The notes under the pieces are model-generated. The model saw nothing but the letters and a program-made list of their open reading frames with translations, had not been told where the DNA came from and searched no databases. Of a stretch of 20,135 bases of DNA, positions 15,512-20,135 are shown piece by piece; position 1 is the stretch's first letter, and each line of letters opens with the position of its first letter. This DNA comes from CAYOBW01 sp964402115 (GTDB lineage Bacteria; Verrucomicrobiota; Kiritimatiellia; UBA8416; CAYOBW01): positions 1-20,135 of the forward strand of contig CAYOBW010000124.1 in the NCBI GenBank assembly GCA_964402115.1. The letters run 5' to 3'. The position numbers and the translations under genes are program-made.

Positions 15512-17515
15512 TCATTCCTCCGGGAGTTGTTTGAACCAGGTGAAGTAGAGCACGGCGACGCAGGCCAGGAACACGCCGCAGGCCACGGCGGCAGCGCCGA
15601 ACCAGCGGCCCATGGCGTACACCGGCGTCATGTAAAGCGCGTAGGAGGCGATCACGCCGAGGATGATGTTGACGGGGATGTACCGCAGCTTCAGCGGCAC
15701 ATTGGCCGGCTCGCCGGACGCCAGCGCCCGCTCGCGCACGCCGCCCCAGAGGCCGAAAGGCCGGACGCGCCGGTAGAAGCGGTCGATGTGCACGGGGTCC
15801 ACGGGCGCGGTGAGCCAGGAGACCGCGATGCAGGTGAGCAGCGACAGGATGAGGATCGCGTAGGTGAAGACGGCGTCGGGTACGGACTGCGCCCAGAAGC
15901 CGGGGCCGGCGAACTGCTTGCTCAGCATCAGCAGCGCCGGCACGAAGCCCACCACGCAGCCCGCGGCGAAGCCCCAGCCGTTCATGCGCCCCCAGTACCA
16001 GCGCAGGGCCAGCGGCACGACGACGCAGGTGATCAGCCCGCCGAGCATCCACGACCAGACGCCGTTCAGGGAGCTGTATTCCGTGAACACGTACCCGCAG
16101 CCCATGGCGAGGACCACCATGGCGAGCGTCGCGCTGTAGCTGGCGGCCATGCTGCCCCGGGCGTTCTCCCGGTCACCCGCGAACAGCGGCTGCCAGATGT
16201 CGTGCACCACGATGGAGGCCGACGCATTGACCTCGGAGCTGAACGTGGACATGTACGCCGCCGCCAGCGTGGCGATGACCAGGCCGCGCATACCCGGCCC
16301 GAGCAGGCTGGAGGCGGTGAAGAGCGGGAACACGGCGTCCGGGTCGCTGTACACCACGCTGCCGCCCACCACCTTGACCACGTCGACCGTCTGCTCCTTG
16401 AACATTGTGAACGCGAGGAAAGCCAGGCCGGCGGTGACCACCCAGCGCGGGATGGCGATGACCTGCCACAGCGCGGCCTGCCAGGCGGCCTGCTTGCCGT
16501 TCTTCGCGGCCAGGTAGCGCTGCTCGCCGTAGCGTCCGCCCGCGCCGCCGAGGCAGCCGATGATGCCGACGATGGACCACGCCAGCGCAGCGCCGGCAAA
16601 GTCCCCCCAGCCACTGTAGCTCGAATCCTTGAAGCGCCCCAGCGGCGGCCGCGGCTTGTAGGCCAGCGACTTCCACGCCTGGAACGTCAGGCGCTCCGGC
16701 GCGGCCCCGCCCGCCTCCGCCTGCGCCGCCTGTGCCGCGGCCGCCACGGCCGTCGCGAGCTTGGCCCGCTCGGCTTCGATCGCCTGCAGCTCGGCGGGCG
16801 CCGTCGTGCGCGCCTGGAGCGCCTCCAGCGCGTCGAGCTTCTGCGCGACCGTCAGCGCCTGGTGGGGGATAGCCGCCTCCAGCTCCGGCCGCGTGTAGTG
16901 CGTCACGCAGATGCAGCCGATGACGAACGAGACCACCACCAGCAGGATGTTCTGGATGAAATCGGTGAGGATGACGCCGCGAAAGCCGCCGAAGAGCACG
17001 TAGAGCCCGGTCGAGCCGACGAGCAGCATGGCGGCGGCGTGGCCGTTGAAGCCGAAGATTGTGGCGAACTTGTGCAGGACGACGTACGACATGCAGAGCG
17101 ACATGATGCTGAACGTCGCGATCAGCACCGCGAAGCCCACGCGCGCCGCCTGCGCGCCGAGGTCGGTCCCGAAGCGGACGGTGTTGAGGTCGGCGGCGGT
17201 CAGCGCCCCGGTGCGCCGGATCCAGATGGCGGAGAACGCCATCAGCACCACCGGGTTCGGCATCCACCAGACCAGCGTCGAGTACCACGACATCATCCCG
17301 AGCACCATCAGCATCGAGATGTTCCAGACCGTGCCGTCCACGGAGTAGTTGGTGGCCGACCCGGAGCAGGCCAGCATCCACCACTTCTCCTTGTTCTCCC
17401 CGAGGAAGTACGAGCGCAGCCCGTGCGCGGATTCCCGCGTGAACCAGACGCCCGCGGCCACGGTGACGACGAAGTAGGCCGCAATGACGGCAATGTCGAG
17501 CGCGTGCAGGTGCAT
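15512..17515 (-). CDS. Sodium/solute symporter (SSS family)
   Basis: 667 residues, longer than the typical ~500-550. MHLHALDIAVIAAYFVVTVAAG begins the first span, followed by SATNYSVDGTVWN and DFIQNILLVVVSF, both usual in SSS transporters, and later AAYMSTFSSEVNASASIVVHD, which contains the conserved Ser residues around the sodium site. Roughly 13-14 spans are visible. Residues about 205-300 form a soluble, Ala/Glu-rich insert (KLDALEALQAR, ELQAIEAERAK) that looks like a coiled coil. The expected role is sodium-driven uptake of sugars released by the downstream glycosidases. The start at 17515 has GAAGGAG 11 bases before it. The stop overlaps the next start in ATGA. It is the first gene of the operon. 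Confidence 0.92.
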   Translation of the reverse strand: MHLHALDIAVIAAYFVVTVAAGVWFTRESAHGLRSYFLGENKEKWWMLACSGSATNYSVDGTVWNISMLMVLGMMSWYSTLVWWMPNPVVLMAFSAIWIRRTGALTAADLNTVRFGTDLGAQAARVGFAVLIATFSIMSLCMSYVVLHKFATIFGFNGHAAAMLLVGSTGLYVLFGGFRGVILTDFIQNILLVVVSFVIGCICVTHYTRPELEAAIPHQALTVAQKLDALEALQARTTAPAELQAIEAERAKLATAVAAAAQAAQAEAGGAAPERLTFQAWKSLAYKPRPPLGRFKDSSYSGWGDFAGAALAWSIVGIIGCLGGAGGRYGEQRYLAAKNGKQAAWQAALWQVIAIPRWVVTAGLAFLAFTMFKEQTVDVVKVVGGSVVYSDPDAVFPLFTASSLLGPGMRGLVIATLAAAYMSTFSSEVNASASIVVHDIWQPLFAGDRENARGSMAASYSATLAMVVLAMGCGYVFTEYSSLNGVWSWMLGGLITCVVVPLALRWYWGRMNGWGFAAGCVVGFVPALLMLSKQFAGPGFWAQSVPDAVFTYAILILSLLTCIAVSWLTAPVDPVHIDRFYRRVRPFGLWGGVRERALASGEPANVPLKLRYIPVNIILGVIASYALYMTPVYAMGRWFGAAAVACGVFLACVAVLYFTWFKQLPEE

Positions 17516-17556
17516 GAGCGAACGTACTCCTTCCCTGTGGCGCGGGCGGCAGCGGA

Positions 17557-17571
17557 GGCCGGTCGCCGGCC
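17557..17571. promoter_or_regulatory. Leader hairpin before the glycosidase operon
   Basis: GGCCGG, loop TCG, CCGGCC. It lies about 40 bp upstream of the symporter start, probably in the transcript leader. No T-run follows on the minus strand. A regulatory role is possible but unproven. Confidence 0.4.
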
Positions 17572-17631
17572 ACCCGTCACATCGGGAGAAGCTACCAGCT
17601 CCGGGCTGGAAGAGGAAATAGCAATCCCCGC

Positions 17632-17659
17632 TTGACCGCAAACCGCCAGCGGTTAGCAT
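17632..17659 (+). promoter_or_regulatory. Predicted sigma-70-type promoter for the HzsA-like gene
   Basis: -35 TTGACC (17632-17637), 16-base spacer, -10 TAGCAT (17654-17659). It matches five and four of six consensus bases. Transcription would begin near 17666, leaving a leader of about 30 bases with GGGGGA (17685-17690) six bases before ATG 17697. Confidence 0.45.
17641..17654. promoter_or_regulatory. Inverted repeat between the promoter boxes, possible operator
   Basis: AACCGC, CA, GCGGTT: a perfect 6-2-6 inverted repeat filling most of the spacer between the predicted -35 and -10. That position suits a repressor site, which could also affect the divergent glycosidase operon. Confidence 0.4.
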
Positions 17660-17696
17660 GCGCGCTCGGGTAGGGATCACACACGGGGGAATGCGG

Positions 17697-20135
17697 ATGC
17701 ACGAGAACAAGGCGAAGCAGCTGTGGCGCAATCTGTCCCTGGTCGGCCTGCTGGCGGCCGCGCTGCCGGCGGCCGGGCAGGCGCCGGGATTGTCGTTCGA
17801 GGGTACGCACTGGATCTGGTACACGGACGCGGCGAATCCGCCGGAAGGCGTCGGGTTCTTTCGCGCGCGCATCGAGCTGCCGACGAACGTCGCCATCGCC
17901 GCGGCGGAGGTGTGCCTCACGGCCGACAACCTGCACGAGCTGTACGTCAACGGCACGCTGGTGGTCCGGCGCGACGACGACCCGAACGCCTGGAGCCAGC
18001 CCCAGTGTCTGGCGATCGGCTCCCGGCTCAAGCCGGGGTGCAACGTCATCGCCGTGGCGGCGGCCAATACCGCGGCGGGGCCCGCGGGGCTGCTGCTGAA
18101 GCTCGCGGTGCGGCTCGCCGACGGCCGCAGCGTGGCGCTGGGCAGCGATGCCACGTGGCGCTGTCAAGACACGGAGGCGCCGGACTGGACCCAGCCCGGC
18201 TTCGATGACGCAGCCTGGCGTGCACCGCACGTGGTGGGGGCCTTCGGCTGTGCGCCGTGGGGCGCCGTCGCCGTGCCTGCCGCGACCGCGGCGCCTGCGC
18301 CGGCCGAGGGCCCGGCCGCGGCCGGACCCGAGCCCGGCACGGCCTGGCCGGCGGGCGTGGTGTTCGTGGGCAACGACTGCAGCCTCTACCGCCCGCGCGG
18401 CGGAACCGGCAATGCGCTGGACAGCCTCTCCGTCACGATCTTCAACCCGCGCGACTCGCGCGCCTTCCCGGAGCACGACCTGCCGGCGCCCATGAAGGTG
18501 GGGCACACGCTGCTCGCCCTGCAGCCCGCGCGGCCCGGCGTCGCCCCGCGCGTCCTGCTCGACGCCGGGGCCGGCGCGGTCGGCTCGCCCAGCGTCTCGT
18601 TCGATGGCCGCACGGTGTATGTCTCGCTCGCGCGCGCCGGCGACGGGTTCTTCCACATCTACCGCCTCCCGGCGGCCGGCGGACCGCCCGTGCAACTCAC
18701 CGACGGCCCCTTCCACGACATTGACCCCGTCGAGCTGCCCGACGGCCGCCTCGTCTTCACCTCCACGCGCATCGGCACCTTCGAGGAGTACCACAACCCG
18801 CCGTCCCGCTCCCTCTACGCCATGCAGGCCGACGGCCGCGACATCCGGCCGCTGACCTACACGATCATCTTCGACAACGAGCCCGAGGTGCTGGCCGACG
18901 GCCGCGTGATCTTCATCCGCTCCGACAACTTCTTCGACCGCGGCAAGGTCGAGACGCTGCTGCACGCCGTCCACCCGGACGGCACGGAGGGCTACACGGA
19001 GTTCGGGCTGGACCTGGGGCCGGAGTACGGCAACCGCCTGCGCGCCTTCGATGTCGGCAGCCCCGCGCCGCTGGCCGACGGCCGCGTGGCGTTCGTGACG
19101 GGCAACGACATCGTCGTGGCGCGTCCCGGCAGCGCACCCGCGCACCAGCGCCGCCTGCGCGTGGCCGCGGGCGATGTGGCGGCCCTGCCGGACGGCCGCC
19201 TGCTCTGCACCCTGCCGTACGCCGGCTCGCTCGCCGAACGCTACCGGAAGGGGCAGCCGCGCGCCGCCCTGGCGCCCTTTGCGCGCCTCGCCCTGCTCGA
19301 CCCCGACACCCCCGGCGCGCGCGCGCTGACCCTTCACGACGCGCCGGCGGGCGGCCTGCACTCGCCGGTCTACCTGGGCCCGCGCCCCCGCCCCCCCGTG
19401 CTGGCGGACAAGGTGGACGCGCGCGCGGCCGCCGCCGGACACGCCACCGGCGTGCTGCTCTGCCAGAATGCGCGGCTGACGCGCCAGACGACGGCCGGCT
19501 GGCCGCACATCCGTGCCATCCGCGTCATCGCCGGAAAGGGGCTGACGCTCCGCTCGTCGCACTCGTACATCGTGCACGCCGGCAACGAGACGGTCGAGCT
19601 GGGCACGGTGCCTCTCGCCCCCGACGGCTCGTTCGCGGTCGAGGTGCCGGCCGACACGGCCGTGGCCTTCCAGGCCGTGGACGCCGAGGGCCGCTCGGAG
19701 CTGAACGAGATGTCGTGGATCTACGTGCGCCCCGGCGAACGGCGCGGCTGCATCGGCTGCCACCAGCCGCGCCAGGGCGCCCCGCCGCCCCTGTCCGCCC
19801 CGCTGCAGGCCGGGCGCATACCGCCCCTGCGCCTGCTGGGCGAGGGCGAGCCGCTCCGCTTCCGGGGCAACAACGCCGCCGTGACCGGCCTCATGGAGAT
19901 GCAGTTCGACCGCTTCCGCGAAGTCGCCGGCATCAACCGTCACGATGCCGCCGAGCCGCTGGCGACGGGCGCGCAGGAGGTGACCGCGCTGGTTGCCCGG
20001 CTGCGGGATACGGCGGCCCCGCGCCGCCTGACCGCTGCGCAGCGGCTGGCCGTCTTCCGCGCGCCCGCCGCGGCGTCGGCGCTGGCCGACAGCCTGCGGG
20101 ACGAGGTGCGCGAGGTGCGCGTCGCCGCGGCCCTC
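17697..20135 (+). CDS. HzsA-related secreted beta-propeller protein with one c-type haem motif, C-terminus beyond the edge
   Basis: 813 codons are open to the window end. A signal peptide (NLSLVGLLAAALPAAGQ) is followed by a beta-sandwich (about 35-190: THWIWYTDAANPPEG, LHELYVNGTLV, GFDDAAWRAP) like those that open PVC carbohydrate or cytochrome proteins. After an Ala/Pro linker comes a beta-propeller with five repeats of the 'P/A-DGR' strand (SFDGRTVYV, LPDGRLVF, LADGRVIF, LADGRVAF, LPDGRLLC, about 300-505). CIGCH at 685-689 is a covalent haem site, and the visible end (DEVREVRVAAAL) resembles a HEAT repeat. This layout fits the hydrazine-synthase-alpha-related/PD40 group; true hydrazine synthesis is not implied, since only one haem motif is visible. 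ATG 17697 has GGGGGA six bases before it; ATGs at 17691 and 17658 are alternatives. Confidence 0.85.
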   Translation, partial: MHENKAKQLWRNLSLVGLLAAALPAAGQAPGLSFEGTHWIWYTDAANPPEGVGFFRARIELPTNVAIAAAEVCLTADNLHELYVNGTLVVRRDDDPNAWSQPQCLAIGSRLKPGCNVIAVAAANTAAGPAGLLLKLAVRLADGRSVALGSDATWRCQDTEAPDWTQPGFDDAAWRAPHVVGAFGCAPWGAVAVPAATAAPAPAEGPAAAGPEPGTAWPAGVVFVGNDCSLYRPRGGTGNALDSLSVTIFNPRDSRAFPEHDLPAPMKVGHTLLALQPARPGVAPRVLLDAGAGAVGSPSVSFDGRTVYVSLARAGDGFFHIYRLPAAGGPPVQLTDGPFHDIDPVELPDGRLVFTSTRIGTFEEYHNPPSRSLYAMQADGRDIRPLTYTIIFDNEPEVLADGRVIFIRSDNFFDRGKVETLLHAVHPDGTEGYTEFGLDLGPEYGNRLRAFDVGSPAPLADGRVAFVTGNDIVVARPGSAPAHQRRLRVAAGDVAALPDGRLLCTLPYAGSLAERYRKGQPRAALAPFARLALLDPDTPGARALTLHDAPAGGLHSPVYLGPRPRPPVLADKVDARAAAAGHATGVLLCQNARLTRQTTAGWPHIRAIRVIAGKGLTLRSSHSYIVHAGNETVELGTVPLAPDGSFAVEVPADTAVAFQAVDAEGRSELNEMSWIYVRPGERRGCIGCHQPRQGAPPPLSAPLQAGRIPPLRLLGEGEPLRFRGNNAAVTGLMEMQFDRFREVAGINRHDAAEPLATGAQEVTALVARLRDTAAPRRLTAAQRLAVFRAPAAASALADSLRDEVREVRVAAAL

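Noticed and set aside
12567..17635. Two more long plus-strand frames (12567-15548 and 15497-17635)
   Set aside because: Both are shadows of the GH95-like and symporter genes, with His/Arg/Gln-rich composition and no recognisable motifs.
17592..19943. A 783-codon minus-strand frame
   Set aside because: It is opposite the HzsA-like gene, which has a signal peptide, propeller repeats and a haem motif; the minus frame has none of these.
1..20135. CRISPR array or rRNA genes
   Set aside because: No regularly spaced short direct repeats and no rRNA-like sequence were seen.

Overview
The window is GC-rich and gene-dense. Its content suits a heterotrophic bacterium of the PVC group (Verrucomicrobiota, Kiritimatiellota, Lentisphaerota or Planctomycetota). 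The pointers are long secreted or membrane-linked glycoside hydrolases, a sodium/solute symporter, a formylglycine-generating-enzyme-like protein, a large beta-propeller protein with one c-type haem motif, and several dispersed palindromic repeats. The phylum is inference; no rRNA or marker gene is present.

Left end (1-1240): the first 34 codons of a probable tyrosine recombinase run off the left edge on the minus strand. About 210 bp to its right lies the 3' part of a tRNA-Arg(UCG) gene without its 5' half. Together they look like the right end of an element integrated into a tRNA-Arg gene. Starting 26 bp after the tRNA fragment is a gene read as an iodothyronine-deiodinase-like selenoprotein. 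It has an in-frame UGA exactly at the deiodinase selenocysteine site (T-UGA-P-P-F) and a candidate SECIS hairpin just downstream. This is the most notable item in the window. A strong two-way hairpin separates it from the next, convergent gene.

Middle (1240-8170): a fused membrane/spermidine-synthase-like protein (minus), an AAA ATPase with a DUF4143-type C-terminus (minus), and a secreted SUMF1/FGE-domain protein lacking the catalytic cysteines (plus). Between them is non-coding DNA rich in repeats: a ~200-bp repeat in two direct copies about 2.0 kb apart flanking the ATPase gene, a 25-3-25 imperfect palindrome, and a perfect 26-bp palindrome. A 5'-truncated HNH endonuclease remnant abuts the next operon.

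Right half (8147-17515, minus): a tightly packed four-gene operon transcribed right to left: sodium/solute symporter, GH95-like glycosidase carrying a LamG insertion, GH92 alpha-mannosidase, GH38-type alpha-mannosidase. Gaps are 4-7 bp or an ATGA overlap. The GH95-like and GH92 proteins have signal peptides and the GH38-type protein does not. This suggests outside or periplasmic trimming of a mannose-rich glycan, sodium-driven import, and a final cytoplasmic cleavage.

Far right (17697 to the edge, plus): a divergent gene, open to the window edge (813 codons visible), encodes a secreted protein with an N-terminal beta-sandwich, a beta-propeller and one CxxCH haem motif, resembling the HzsA-related/PD40 proteins of PVC bacteria. 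The 180-bp divergent spacer holds a good sigma-70-type promoter with a perfect inverted repeat between its two boxes.
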